A stretch of DNA of 64,000 bases from Phytopseudomonas straminea (lineage in GTDB: Bacteria; Pseudomonadota; Gammaproteobacteria; Pseudomonadales; Pseudomonadaceae), in the NCBI RefSeq assembly GCF_900112645.1, contig NZ_FOMO01000003.1:310001-374000 (forward strand), written 5' to 3'. Position 1 is the stretch's first letter. Each line of letters starts with the position of its first letter. The notes below the pieces were generated by a model. It saw only the letters and a list, made by a program, of their open reading frames with translations. It had not been told where the DNA came from and searched no databases. The position numbers and the translations under genes are program-made. This document shows positions 1 to 8,227 of this stretch, piece by piece.

Positions 1-643
1 CATCGACGGCGTACCGGGCGTTGCCGCGCCCATCGAGCTGACCTTCCTGGATGCGGCGGGTAGCAAGACCGGCAAGCTGTTCCCCACCGGCAACACCCGC
101 GACGTATTCGATGGCGTAGAGACCACCTGCATCGACATGGCCATGCCCATGGTGCTGGTGCATGCTGAAACTCTGGGCAAGACTGGCCAGGAATCGCCGG
201 CCGAGCTGGACGCCGACAAGGCGTTTCTCGCTCGCCTCGAATCGATCCGCCTGCAGGCGGGCCTGGCCATGGGCCTGGGCGATGTCAGCGAAAAAGTCAT
301 TCCGAAGCCGGTCCTGCTGGCGCCTGCTTCGGCAGGCGGCACCATTCAGGTCCGTTACTTCATGCCTCACAACTGTCATCGCGCCCTGGCGATCACCGGC
401 TCGATCGGCCTGGCGACTGCCTGCGTCAGCCCGAATACCGTGGCGGCTGACCTGCTGGGGCTCGATGACAATGCAGAGCGCCTGAGCCACGTACGCATCG
501 AGCACCCCAGCGGGTCGATCGAAGTCGCCTTGGCGTACGTGGGTGAAAATGGCCAGACGATCCGCGCCTCCGTAGTGCGTACCGCCCGCCGGCTGTTTTC
601 CGGAGAAGTACACGCCCCGGAAGGGCAACGTCTGGCCGGCTGA
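1..643 (+). CDS. galD: PrpF-family isomerase, probable 4-oxalomesaconate tautomerase (3' part)
   Basis: The 5' end is cut by the window edge; about 213 C-terminal residues are visible, reading from base 2. The sequence resembles the PrpF/DUF453 fold family, which isomerises unsaturated tricarboxylates (GalD 4-oxalomesaconate tautomerase of gallate catabolism, or PrpF aconitate isomerase). The PrpF-like segments seen are LFPTGNTRD near the start and the glycine-rich ALAITGSIGLATAC stretch before the C-terminus. Two organic-acid transporters follow directly, which fits degradation of a tricarboxylate or gallate-derived acid. GalD versus PrpF cannot be settled without the N-terminal half and upstream genes. 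Confidence 0.75.
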   Translation, partial: IDGVPGVAAPIELTFLDAAGSKTGKLFPTGNTRDVFDGVETTCIDMAMPMVLVHAETLGKTGQESPAELDADKAFLARLESIRLQAGLAMGLGDVSEKVIPKPVLLAPASAGGTIQVRYFMPHNCHRALAITGSIGLATACVSPNTVAADLLGLDDNAERLSHVRIEHPSGSIEVALAYVGENGQTIRASVVRTARRLFSGEVHAPEGQRLAG

Positions 644-703
644 ATCGCCGGCCGGCACGAAAATTTGCGCATCCGAACAATTTCTATAAATGGGTGATGC
701 CTG

Positions 704-2020
704 ATGAAACTCGTCAGATCCTTGTATTTCCAGATCCTCTGCGCCGTGCTGCTGGGCGTGATTGTCGGCCACTTTTGGGCGCAGCAAGCCACTGCACTCA
801 AGCCGCTGGGTGATGCCTTCATCAAGCTGGTGAAAATGATGATCGCGCCGGTGGTGTTCTGCACCATCGTCACCGGTATTGCCGGCATGACCGAGAAGAG
901 CACGCTGGGTCGCCTGATGGGCAAGACCCTGGGCCTGTTCCTCGTCCTGACGGTGGTCAGCCTGCTGATCGGCCTCTGTGCTGTATACCTGTTCCAGCCG
1001 GGCGTCGGCATGAACGTCGATCCCAGCAAGCTGAGCACCGAAGGCCTGTCCCAGTTCACCGCTTCGGCCGCCAAGCTCGGCGTGGTCGAGTTCTTCATGC
1101 ACATCATCCCCAACACCTTCATGGGCGCGTTCGCCGAAGGTGAGGTGCTGCCGGTGCTGTTTATCGCCGTGCTGTCGGGCTTCGCCTTGTCGTCGATCGG
1201 CGAAGCGGGCAAGCCGGTGCTCGATGTGCTCGAAGCCGCTTCGAAGATGGTCTTCAAGATCTTTTCCTACCTGATGCGCTTCGCGCCCATCGGCGCGTTC
1301 GGGGCCATCGCCTTCACCGTCGGCCAGTACGGCATCACTTCGCTGGGCTCCCTGGCCAAGCTGATCATGACGCTGTACATCGCTTGCGCGTTCTTCGTCT
1401 TCGTGGTGCTTGGCGGCCTGTGCCGGATGTACGGCTTCAGCCTGTGGAAGCTGCTGCGCTATTTCCGCGAAGAATTCCTAGTGGTGCTCGGCACCTCGTC
1501 GACCGAGCCGGTGCTGCCGCGCATGCTGGAAAAGCTCCAGGCGCTCGGTTGCCGCAAATCGGTGGTCGGTCTGGTGCTGCCAACCGGTTACTCGTTCAAC
1601 CTCGACGGTACCGCCATCTACCTGTCGCTGGCCGCGGTGTTCATCGCCCAGGCCTGCAACATCGACCTGTCGCTGACCCAGGTCGTCACCATGCTGGCCG
1701 TCATGCTGCTGTCCTCCAAGGGCGCTGCCGGCGTGACTGGCAGCGGTTTCGTGGCGCTGGCTTCGACCTTGTCGGTGATGCACGACCTGCCGCTGGCTGG
1801 CCTGGCGCTGCTGATCGGTATCGACCGTTTCATGTCCGAGGCCCGTGCGCTGACCAGCCTGGCCAGCAACGCGGTAGCCACCGTGGTGGTGTCGCTCTCC
1901 GAAAACGCCTGTGACCGCCGTACGCTGCACGCCGTGCTCGACGAGCGTCCCCAGCCACCTAGCGGCGAGCAGCAGCCCGGCTGGCAGGCGGTTGCTCATT
2001 CGGAGTCGCCACTGAAGTAA
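704..2020 (+). CDS. dctA: Dicarboxylate/cation symporter, DctA type
   Basis: A 438-residue member of the DAACS family, close to E. coli DctA (428 residues) over its whole length. It imports C4-dicarboxylates or related organic acids with protons or sodium across the inner membrane. Visible landmarks are PLGDAFIKLVKMMIAPVVF near the N-terminus, the serine-rich reentrant segment LGTSSTEPVLPRML, PTGYSFNLDGTAIYL, SSKGAAGVTGSGF and GIDRFMSEARA, all typical of the substrate-binding core. It starts 60 bp after the tautomerase stop and is probably co-transcribed with it. In this setting the substrate may be a tricarboxylate or aromatic breakdown product rather than succinate, so this need not be the organism's main DctA. 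Confidence 0.85.
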   Translation: MKLVRSLYFQILCAVLLGVIVGHFWAQQATALKPLGDAFIKLVKMMIAPVVFCTIVTGIAGMTEKSTLGRLMGKTLGLFLVLTVVSLLIGLCAVYLFQPGVGMNVDPSKLSTEGLSQFTASAAKLGVVEFFMHIIPNTFMGAFAEGEVLPVLFIAVLSGFALSSIGEAGKPVLDVLEAASKMVFKIFSYLMRFAPIGAFGAIAFTVGQYGITSLGSLAKLIMTLYIACAFFVFVVLGGLCRMYGFSLWKLLRYFREEFLVVLGTSSTEPVLPRMLEKLQALGCRKSVVGLVLPTGYSFNLDGTAIYLSLAAVFIAQACNIDLSLTQVVTMLAVMLLSSKGAAGVTGSGFVALASTLSVMHDLPLAGLALLIGIDRFMSEARALTSLASNAVATVVVSLSENACDRRTLHAVLDERPQPPSGEQQPGWQAVAHSESPLK

Positions 2021-2037
2021 CGCGCCCTGCAACATTC

Positions 2038-2064
2038 TGCCGCGCCGGTCGTACCGGCGCGGCA
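2038..2064 (+). other. 12-bp perfect stem-loop between the two transporters
   Basis: TGCCGCGCCGGT at 2038-2049 pairs perfectly with ACCGGCGCGGCA at 2053-2064 around a 3-nt loop. No T-run follows, so it is more likely an RNA-stabilising or processing hairpin, or a weak attenuator, than a full terminator. It lies in the 84-bp gap between the DctA-type and CitMHS genes. Confidence 0.5.
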
Positions 2065-2104
2065 TCCGCTGTACGTCTCAATAACAATACAAGAGAGAAT
2101 TCAG

Positions 2105-3409
2105 ATGCTCGCTCTACTCGGGTTGGCGATGGTGGTCGTGTTCACCTACATGATCATGTCTAAGCGCATGTCGCCCATCGTGGCACTCACCTTCATCCCC
2201 ATTGTCTTCGCCATTGCCGGCGGCTTCGGCGACTCCACCGGCAAGATGATCCTCGACGGCCTGAAGATGGTCGCGCCGTCGGCAGCGTTGCTGCTGTTCG
2301 CGATCCTGTTCTTCGGCCTGATGATCGACACCGGTCTGTTCGATCCGCTGATCCGGGTGATCCTCCACAAGGTCAACGGCGACCCGGTGAAGATCGCGGT
2401 CGGTACCGCGCTGCTGTCGCTGACCGTGGCCCTGGACGGCGACGGCACCACCACCTACATGATCACCTGCGCGGCGATGTTGCCCTTGTACCGGCGCATC
2501 GGCATGAACCCGATGATTCTCGCCACGGTATCGATGCTTTCGTTGAGCATCATGAGCGGCATGACACCGTGGGGCGGCCCGGCCACCCGGGCCATCGCCG
2601 CCTTGGGCCTGGACGCCTCCGACTACTTCATCCCGCTGCTGCCGACCATGGCGGCTGGTGCCGCGTGCGTGGTGCTGATCGCCTACATGCTGGGTCGCAA
2701 GGAGCGTGCACGCATCGGCAACACGGAGCTGCAGACCGGCGGTGGAGAGTGTTATATCAAGGAAATCCTCGGCGACCAGCCCTACAAGCGCCCGCGCTTC
2801 GTGTGGATCAACCTGCTGCTGGTGGTCGCGGTGATGACCGCTCTGGTGATGGGCCTGGCCCACGCCGCGGTACTGTTCCTGGTCGGTTTCGTGATCGCCC
2901 TGATGATCAACTACCCGCAACTCGACATCCAGAAAGAGCGCATCCTGTCCCACGCCGGCAATGCCATGACCGTGGTGCTGCTGGTGTTCGCCGCCGGTGT
3001 ATTCGCCGGCATCTTCTCGGGCACCAAGATGGTCGATGCGCTGGCCCAGAGCATCGTCGACATGATTCCGCCATCTTGGGGGCACCTGTTCCCGCTGGTG
3101 GTGGCAATCACCAGCATGCCGCTGACCTTCGTGTTGTCCAACGACGCCTACTACTTTGGCGTGGTGCCGATTCTGGCCAAGGCCGCCGCTGCCTATGGCA
3201 TCAGCCCGCTGGAGATCGCCCGTGCGTCGATCCTCGGCCAGCCGGTGCACCTGATGAGCCCACTGGTGGCGTCCACCCTATTGCTGGTCGGCATGGTCGA
3301 CAAGGACATCGGCGACTTCCAGAAGTCCACCGTCAAGTGGGCGGTGTTGCTGTCCCTGGCCATCACCTTCGTGGCGGTAATCACCGGGGCCATTTCCTTT
3401 CTGGTCTGA
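2105..3409 (+). CDS. CitMHS family citrate/organic-acid transporter
   Basis: A 434-residue polytopic membrane protein of the CitMHS family, whose known members import citrate complexed with divalent metal in symport with protons. Family-like features are LTVALDGDGTTTYMITCAAMLPLYRR around residue 105, SIMSGMTPWGGPATRA, and the late FVLSNDAYYFGVVPI segment, with hydrophobic helices across the whole length. The start ATG is preceded by AAGAGAGAATTCAG. It is the third gene of the organic-acid block and ends at a strong intrinsic terminator. The exact substrate cannot be read from sequence; aconitate, citrate or oxalomesaconate-like acids fit the neighbours. Confidence 0.85.
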   Translation: MLALLGLAMVVVFTYMIMSKRMSPIVALTFIPIVFAIAGGFGDSTGKMILDGLKMVAPSAALLLFAILFFGLMIDTGLFDPLIRVILHKVNGDPVKIAVGTALLSLTVALDGDGTTTYMITCAAMLPLYRRIGMNPMILATVSMLSLSIMSGMTPWGGPATRAIAALGLDASDYFIPLLPTMAAGAACVVLIAYMLGRKERARIGNTELQTGGGECYIKEILGDQPYKRPRFVWINLLLVVAVMTALVMGLAHAAVLFLVGFVIALMINYPQLDIQKERILSHAGNAMTVVLLVFAAGVFAGIFSGTKMVDALAQSIVDMIPPSWGHLFPLVVAITSMPLTFVLSNDAYYFGVVPILAKAAAAYGISPLEIARASILGQPVHLMSPLVASTLLLVGMVDKDIGDFQKSTVKWAVLLSLAITFVAVITGAISFLV

Positions 3410-3428
3410 TCGACTGGCGCTGTACGCG

Positions 3429-3456
3429 ACGGCTGCCTATGGGCAGCCGTTTTCGT
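3429..3456 (+). terminator. Intrinsic terminator after the CitMHS gene
   Basis: ACGGCTGCC (3429-3437) pairs with GGCAGCCGT (3442-3450) around a TATG loop and is followed by TTTTCGTT. This is a classic rho-independent terminator closing the organic-acid transport block. Confidence 0.85.
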
Positions 3457-3547
3457 TCATAACCGCTCATCCGCCTGTCGGCGGAGGCGAACGTCGGATC
3501 GCTTTGATCAGTCGGTTGCATATCCATCACCGACCGGAGCGAACGCG

Positions 3548-3859
3548 ATGTCCATATCTGATAAACACGGCAGCAGTAACGTACAGGCCTGGGAACGTGC
3601 GCTTTCCATCGGCAGCGGCATTGTCATGGCCCGTGGCGGCCTCAAGCGTGGCGGCGTGCTCGGCCTGGTGCGTGCGGCCTTTGGTGGCATGCTGGTGGCC
3701 CGCGGCCTGAGCGGTCACTGCCGGCTCAAGAGCATCATGGAAGACGCTCGCTCGATGCGCCCCGAAGTGGACCGCATCACTGATACCGTGAGCCGCCTGG
3801 AAGGCGAGATCGCCGACAAGGTCAAGCCAGTCGCCAAGAAGCTCAGCGACGGCGTTTGA
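3548..3859 (+). CDS. Small YgaP-like (DUF2892) membrane-associated protein
   Basis: A 103-residue protein. Residues 12-60 (QAWERALSIGSGIVMARGGLKRGG followed by LVRAAFGGMLVARGLSGHC) resemble the DUF2892/YgaP inner-membrane module: two short Gly/Ala-rich hydrophobic segments, then a conserved GHC. The C-terminal third is charged and probably helical. No enzymatic role is known for this module. It stands alone between two intrinsic terminators, so it is likely monocistronic. Confidence 0.7.
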   Translation: MSISDKHGSSNVQAWERALSIGSGIVMARGGLKRGGVLGLVRAAFGGMLVARGLSGHCRLKSIMEDARSMRPEVDRITDTVSRLEGEIADKVKPVAKKLSDGV

Positions 3860-3877
3860 TACGCTGCAATTCTCGAT

Positions 3878-3908
3878 CGCCCCGCCTGCACGGGGCGGTT
3901 TCGTTTCT
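3878..3908 (+). terminator. Intrinsic terminator after the DUF2892 gene
   Basis: CGCCCCG (3878-3884) pairs with CGGGGCG (3891-3897) around a 6-nt loop, followed by GTTTCGTTTCTG. Confidence 0.75.
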
Positions 3909-3928
3909 GCCATCGGCAAGGAGGTTTC

Positions 3929-4255
3929 ATGAGCAATTCCTATAACGCCACAGCCCCCACACCTGCCGAGGTGCAGGCGATGCCTGGCATGACCCTGCTC
4001 GAGTTCGGCACCGACTGGTGCGGCCACTGCCAGGCTGCCCAGCCCCTGATCGCCAAGGTGCTGGCGGATTACCCGGAAGTGCAGCACCTGAAAATCGAGG
4101 ACGGCAGCGGGCGCCCGCTGGGCCGCTCGTTGCGCGTCAAGCTGTGGCCGACCCTGGTGCTGCTGCGCGACGGCGTGGAGGTCACTCGCCTGGTACGGCC
4201 GACCAATGTCAGTGTGATCGAAGAGGCGCTCGAGCAGCTGGTCGGCGAGGGGTGA
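3929..4255 (+). CDS. Thioredoxin-family protein
   Basis: A 108-residue single-domain thioredoxin fold protein. The redox motif is WCGHC (residues 29-33, in FGTDWCGHCQAAQP), and the cis-proline segment is seen at LRVKLWPTLVLLRDG. There is no signal peptide, so it should act as a cytosolic thiol-disulfide reductase or a specialised thioredoxin. The CGHC dipeptide is like that of protein disulfide isomerases rather than the CGPC of TrxA, suggesting a more oxidising potential. An AAGGAGG ribosome binding site precedes the ATG. It is monocistronic: a terminator lies before it and the next gene has its own start region. Confidence 0.85.
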   Translation: MSNSYNATAPTPAEVQAMPGMTLLEFGTDWCGHCQAAQPLIAKVLADYPEVQHLKIEDGSGRPLGRSLRVKLWPTLVLLRDGVEVTRLVRPTNVSVIEEALEQLVGEG

Positions 4256-4325
4256 GCTCGTCACTTTCCCTGAATTTTCCCGCTGTGGGGCGAGTCCACC
4301 AGATAGACCCACAGTGGAGACCATC

Positions 4326-4763
4326 ATGAGTACATCCAAGCAATCTGCCACGCCCCAAGAGATCGACGACATGGAGGATCGCATGGGCTCGATCGAGCAG
4401 CTCGACTTCAGCGATCGTCAGGACGAGCGCGAGGGACGTATTGGTGACCGTCGCCCGGCCGATGAAGTGCAGCACGAATATCCGGACGAACGCGTCCGCG
4501 AAGCCGGGCAGAGCGGCGGCGAAACCCTGGGCGAAGGCCGCCACGAAGATGGCGTTAGCCAGGATGACCTAAGCCCGGAAACCCTGATCGACGATACCGG
4601 CGCCCGCTCGCCACGTGAGCATGGCGATGACATGCCGGCCGACCGCGATCTGAGCGTGGTAAGCGAAGGCGATATAGGCGCCGGGGAAGGCCTCGATGAA
4701 GAAGAAATGGCGCGCCGCCGCCCTCTCGATGGCGTGCCGTGGGACGGCAAGCCGCAGCCTTGA
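4326..4763 (+). CDS. Small acidic Pseudomonas protein, often annotated 'HPr-related'
   Basis: A 145-residue, very acidic, low-complexity protein, rich in Glu, Asp and Gly with few hydrophobic residues, so probably disordered. Similar Pseudomonas proteins carry the label 'phosphotransferase system HPr-related', but no HPr active-site His context (GIHARP-like) is present here, so the name should not be taken as function. The conserved opening EIDDMEDRMGSIEQLDFSD and the ETLIDDTGARSPRE segment are recognisable. GTG at 4314 is an alternative start, but the GGAG at 4315-4318 fits the ATG at 4326. A strong terminator follows. Confidence 0.75.
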   Translation: MSTSKQSATPQEIDDMEDRMGSIEQLDFSDRQDEREGRIGDRRPADEVQHEYPDERVREAGQSGGETLGEGRHEDGVSQDDLSPETLIDDTGARSPREHGDDMPADRDLSVVSEGDIGAGEGLDEEEMARRRPLDGVPWDGKPQP

Positions 4764-4769
4764 GCAATC

Positions 4770-4804
4770 AAAGGCATGGCCGCAATGGCCGTGCCTTTTT
4801 CGTT
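4770..4804 (+). terminator. Intrinsic terminator after the acidic protein gene
   Basis: AAAGGCATGGCC (4770-4781) pairs with GGCCGTGCCTTT (4787-4798), with one G-T pair, around a GCAAT loop. It ends in a run of Ts, the strongest terminator in the window. Confidence 0.9.
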
Positions 4805-4828
4805 TCAGTCAGGCGGTTACCGATTGAT

Positions 4829-4866
4829 TTGACAGCCTTGCAATTGCAAGCTTACGTTTACGTAAA
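4829..4866 (+). promoter_or_regulatory. liu promoter with palindromic LiuR-type operator
   Basis: TTGACA at 4829-4834 is a -35 match. The palindrome TTACGTTTACGTAA at 4852-4865 falls where the -10 region should be, 25 bp before the liuR start. ACGTTTACGT-type sites are the reported LiuR (MerR family) motif of proteobacterial branched-chain amino acid operons. Placing the operator across the core promoter is typical of MerR-type control. The palindrome is seen directly; its use by LiuR is inferred from family knowledge. Confidence 0.7.
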
Positions 4867-4890
4867 GGTAATTTTTACTGGCTACCCATC

Positions 4891-5277
4891 ATGAGCGTTT
4901 CCTACAGCATCTCCGATCTCGCCCAGGAGCTGGGTGTCACCACCCGCACCATTCGCTTCTATGAAGAACAGGGCATGCTGGCGCCCGAGCGGCGTGGCCA
5001 GGAACGCATCTACAGTGCTCGGGATAGGGTCACGCTGATGCTGATCCTGCGCGGCAAGCGCATCGGTTTTTCCCTGGCCGAGTGCAAGGAGCTGATCGAC
5101 CTCTACGACCCGGCCGGCGGCAATCGCAAGCAGCTCGACCACTTTCTGGAAAAGATCGCCGAGCGCCGCGAGCATCTGGCGCGTCAGCTGCTCGACATCC
5201 AGCAGATGCAACGCGAACTCGACACCGCCGAGCAGCGTTGCCTGAGCGCCCTGAAGGATATTCCCGCAACCGCCTGA
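4891..5277 (+). CDS. liuR: MerR-family regulator of leucine/isovalerate catabolism
   Basis: A 128-residue MerR protein: winged helix at residues 5-70 ([25 protein letters not shown] then [24 protein letters not shown]) and a long coiled-coil dimerisation helix after residue 85. It lacks the cysteines of metal-sensing MerR proteins, as expected for LiuR, which responds to a branched-chain acyl-CoA intermediate. It is the first gene before liuABCDE, 58 bp ahead of liuA, and its own promoter carries the ACGTTTACGT palindrome, so autoregulation and operon control are likely. Confidence 0.93.
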   Translation: MSVSYSISDLAQELGVTTRTIRFYEEQGMLAPERRGQERIYSARDRVTLMLILRGKRIGFSLAECKELIDLYDPAGGNRKQLDHFLEKIAERREHLARQLLDIQQMQRELDTAEQRCLSALKDIPATA

Positions 5278-5335
5278 ACTACCGATCACTGACCGTTTGA
5301 CGCTTCCTACAACTACAACAAAGGAGAGTCGTTAC

Positions 5336-6517
5336 ATGAGCACCCTGCCAGGCCTGAATTTCTTCCTCGGTGAGGAAATCGACATGCTGCGCGACGCGGT
5401 TGCCGGCTTCGCCGCCAAGGAAATCGCCCCGCGCGCTGCCGAAGCCGACCGCACCGACCAGTTCCCCATGGATCTATGGCGCAAGTTCGGCGACATGGGT
5501 CTGCTTGGTCTGACCGTCAGTGAGGAATATGGTGGCGCTGGCATGGGTTACCTCGCGCACATGGTCGCCATGGAGGAAATCTCCCGCGCGGCCGGCGGCA
5601 TCGGGCTGTCTTACGGCGCCCATTCCAACCTCTGCGTGAACCAGATCAACCGCAACGGCAGCGACGAGCAGAAGCGCCGCTTCCTGCCAAAGCTGATCAG
5701 TGGCGACCATATCGGCGCCCTGGCCATGAGCGAGCCAAACGCCGGCTCCGACGTGGTGTCGATGAAGCTGCGCGCTGACCGCAAGGGCGATCATTACGTG
5801 TTCAACGGCAGCAAGATGTGGATCACCAATGGCCCGGACTGCGACGTGCTGGTGGTCTACGCCAAGACCGATCTGGCCGCCGGCGCCAAGGGCATGACCG
5901 CCTTCATTGTCGAGAAGGGCAGCCAGGGTTTTTCGGTGGCGCAGAAGCTCGACAAGCTCGGCATGCGCGGCTCGCACACCGGCGAGTTGGTGTTTCAGGA
6001 CGTCGAGGTGCCGGCCGAAAACGTGCTGGGCGGCGTTGGCGAAGGCGCGCGGGTGCTGATGAGCGGCCTGGATTACGAGCGTGCCGTGCTTTCCGGCGGG
6101 CCGTTGGGGCTGATGCAGGCCGCCATGGATGTGGTGGTGCCCTATGTTCACGACCGTAAGCAGTTCGGCCAGAGCATCGGCGAATTCCAGCTCATTCAGG
6201 GCAAGCTGGCCGATATGTACACCACTCAGCAGGCTTGTCGCGCTTACCTGTACGCCGTCGGCAAGCAGCTCGATGCGCTCGGTAGCGAGCATGTGCGCCA
6301 GGTTCGCAAGGACTGCGCCGGGGTGATTCTCTACGCCGCTGAAAAGGCCACCTGGCTGGCCGGCGAGGCGATCCAGATTCTCGGCGGCAACGGCTACATC
6401 AACGAGTTTCCGGTCGGCCGCCTGTGGCGTGACGCCAAGCTCTATGAGATCGGCGCCGGCACCAGCGAGATCCGCCGCATGCTGATCGGCCGCGAGCTGT
6501 TCAACGAAACGGCTTGA
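5336..6517 (+). CDS. liuA: Isovaleryl-CoA dehydrogenase
   Basis: A 393-residue acyl-CoA dehydrogenase that oxidises isovaleryl-CoA to 3-methylcrotonyl-CoA with FAD and electron-transfer flavoprotein. The substrate-side sequence [14 protein letters not shown] carries the family-specific catalytic glutamate E248, the position that distinguishes isovaleryl-CoA dehydrogenases from other family members. FAD-contact segments [10 protein letters not shown] and WITNGPDCD and the C-terminal [18 protein letters not shown] are intact. The ATG at 5336 is chosen because AAAGGAGAG lies just upstream; an in-frame extension to 5297 lacks such a site. First structural gene of the liu operon. Confidence 0.96.
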   Translation: MSTLPGLNFFLGEEIDMLRDAVAGFAAKEIAPRAAEADRTDQFPMDLWRKFGDMGLLGLTVSEEYGGAGMGYLAHMVAMEEISRAAGGIGLSYGAHSNLCVNQINRNGSDEQKRRFLPKLISGDHIGALAMSEPNAGSDVVSMKLRADRKGDHYVFNGSKMWITNGPDCDVLVVYAKTDLAAGAKGMTAFIVEKGSQGFSVAQKLDKLGMRGSHTGELVFQDVEVPAENVLGGVGEGARVLMSGLDYERAVLSGGPLGLMQAAMDVVVPYVHDRKQFGQSIGEFQLIQGKLADMYTTQQACRAYLYAVGKQLDALGSEHVRQVRKDCAGVILYAAEKATWLAGEAIQILGGNGYINEFPVGRLWRDAKLYEIGAGTSEIRRMLIGRELFNETA

Positions 6518-6546
6518 TCGCAGCCCCTCGTTTTCCTGTTACCGGA

Positions 6547-6579
6547 CACCTTTAAAAACGCAGGTGGTTTTTAAAGGTG
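6547..6579 (+). other. Perfect 13-bp hairpin in the liuA-liuB intercistronic gap
   Basis: CACCTTTAAAAAC (6547-6559) pairs perfectly with GTTTTTAAAGGTG (6567-6579) around the 7-nt loop GCAGGTG. It sits 21 bp before the liuB start. No T-run follows the stem, but TTTTT lies inside the 3' arm. Possible roles are RNA stability or processing between liuA and liuB, partial termination, or a DNA site for a dimeric regulator. Confidence 0.6.
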
Positions 6580-6600
6580 GACGTCAGTCGGAGCCGCACC

Positions 6601-8208
6601 ATGGCAACACTGCACACGCAATTGAATACCCGTTCGCCTGAGTACGCTGCCAACCGCGACGCGATGCTTGCCCAGGTCGAAGAGCTACGCACCTTGCTGG
6701 CCCACACCCGCCAGGGCGGTGGCGCCAAGTCTCAGGAACGGCACACCGCAAAGGGCAAGCTGCTGCCGCGCGAGCGCATCGACCGGCTGCTCGACCCCGG
6801 CTCGCCATTTCTGGAGATCGGCGCGTTGGCCGCTTATCAGGTGTATGACGAGGAGGTCGCCGCCGCCGGGGTGATCGCCGGCATCGGCCGCATCGAAGGT
6901 GTCGAGTGCATGGTCATTGCCAACGACGCCACGGTGAAGGGCGGCAGCTATTACCCGCTGACCGTCAAGAAGCACCTGCGTGCCCAGGCCATCGCCCTGG
7001 AAAACCGTCTGCCGTGCATTTATCTGGTGGACTCCGGCGGCGCCAACCTGCCGCGCCAGGATGAGGTGTTCCCGGATCGCGAGCACTTCGGGCGGATCTT
7101 CTTCAACCAGGCCAACATGAGTGCCCAGGGTATCGCCCAGATCGCCGTGGTGATGGGCTCGTGCACCGCCGGCGGCGCTTACGTGCCGGCGATGAGCGAC
7201 GAAACCATCATGGTGCGCGAACAGGCGACCATCTTTCTCGCTGGCCCGCCGCTGGTGAAGGCCGCCACCGGTGAGGTGGTCAGCGCCGAGGAACTGGGCG
7301 GCGCCGATGTGCATTGCAAGACCAGCGGCGTGGCCGATCATTACGCCGAGAACGACGAACACGCGCTGGCCCTGGCGCGGCGCTGCGTGGCCAACCTCAA
7401 CTGGCGCAAGCTCGGCCAGTTGCAGGTGCAAACGCCGGCAGCGCCGCGTCATGCCGCTGATGAGCTGTATGGGGTGATTCCCGCCGACGCCAAGCAGCCG
7501 TTCGACGTGCGCGAAGTGATCGCGCGGATCGTCGACGACTCGCAGTTCGACGAATTCAAGGCGTTGTTCGGCACCACCCTGGTGTGCGGCTTCGCCCATC
7601 TGCACGGCTACCCGATCGCCATCCTGGCCAACAACGGCATCCTGTTCGCCGAGGCCGCGCAGAAGGGCGCGCACTTCATCGAGCTGGCCTGTCAGCGCGG
7701 CATTCCGTTGCTGTTCCTGCAGAACATCACCGGCTTCATGGTCGGCAGGAAATACGAGGAGGGCGGCATCGCCAAGCACGGCGCCAAACTGGTCACCGCG
7801 GTGGCCTGCGCCCGGGTGCCGAAGTTCACGGTGATCATCGGCGGCAGCTTCGGTGCCGGTAACTACGGCATGTGCGGCCGTGCCTACGACCCACGCTTCC
7901 TGTGGATGTGGCCCAACGCGCGGATCGGCGTGATGGGCGCCCAGCAGGCCGCCGGCGTGCTGGTGCAGGTCAAGCACGAGCAGGCGCAGCGCGCCGGCCA
8001 GGTGTTTTCCGCCGAAGACGAGCAGCGCCTCAAACAGCCCATCGTCGAACAGTACGAACGCCAGGCCCATGCCTTCTATTCCAGTGCACGGCTGTGGGAC
8101 GACGGCGTGATCGACCCGGCGCAAACCCGCGACGTACTGGCCCTGGCGATTTCCGCCAGCCTCAATGCGCCCATCGAGCCGACGCGCTTCGGCGTGTTCC
8201 GCATGTAG
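6601..8208 (+). CDS. liuB: Methylcrotonyl-CoA carboxylase, carboxyltransferase (beta) subunit
   Basis: A 535-residue carboxyltransferase, the usual length for LiuB. With LiuD it carboxylates 3-methylcrotonyl-CoA to 3-methylglutaconyl-CoA in the cytoplasm. Two crotonase-fold halves are seen: the N-terminal half with [16 protein letters not shown] and [14 protein letters not shown], and the C-terminal half with [19 protein letters not shown] and [18 protein letters not shown]. These glycine-rich loops form the oxyanion sites for biotin and acyl-CoA. The ATG at 6601 follows CGGAGCC; an upstream GTG at 6577 lies in the hairpin and is unlikely to be used. Confidence 0.96.
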   Translation: MATLHTQLNTRSPEYAANRDAMLAQVEELRTLLAHTRQGGGAKSQERHTAKGKLLPRERIDRLLDPGSPFLEIGALAAYQVYDEEVAAAGVIAGIGRIEGVECMVIANDATVKGGSYYPLTVKKHLRAQAIALENRLPCIYLVDSGGANLPRQDEVFPDREHFGRIFFNQANMSAQGIAQIAVVMGSCTAGGAYVPAMSDETIMVREQATIFLAGPPLVKAATGEVVSAEELGGADVHCKTSGVADHYAENDEHALALARRCVANLNWRKLGQLQVQTPAAPRHAADELYGVIPADAKQPFDVREVIARIVDDSQFDEFKALFGTTLVCGFAHLHGYPIAILANNGILFAEAAQKGAHFIELACQRGIPLLFLQNITGFMVGRKYEEGGIAKHGAKLVTAVACARVPKFTVIIGGSFGAGNYGMCGRAYDPRFLWMWPNARIGVMGAQQAAGVLVQVKHEQAQRAGQVFSAEDEQRLKQPIVEQYERQAHAFYSSARLWDDGVIDPAQTRDVLALAISASLNAPIEPTRFGVFRM

Positions 8209-8227
8209 CCCGGCCGAGGATCGAGCA

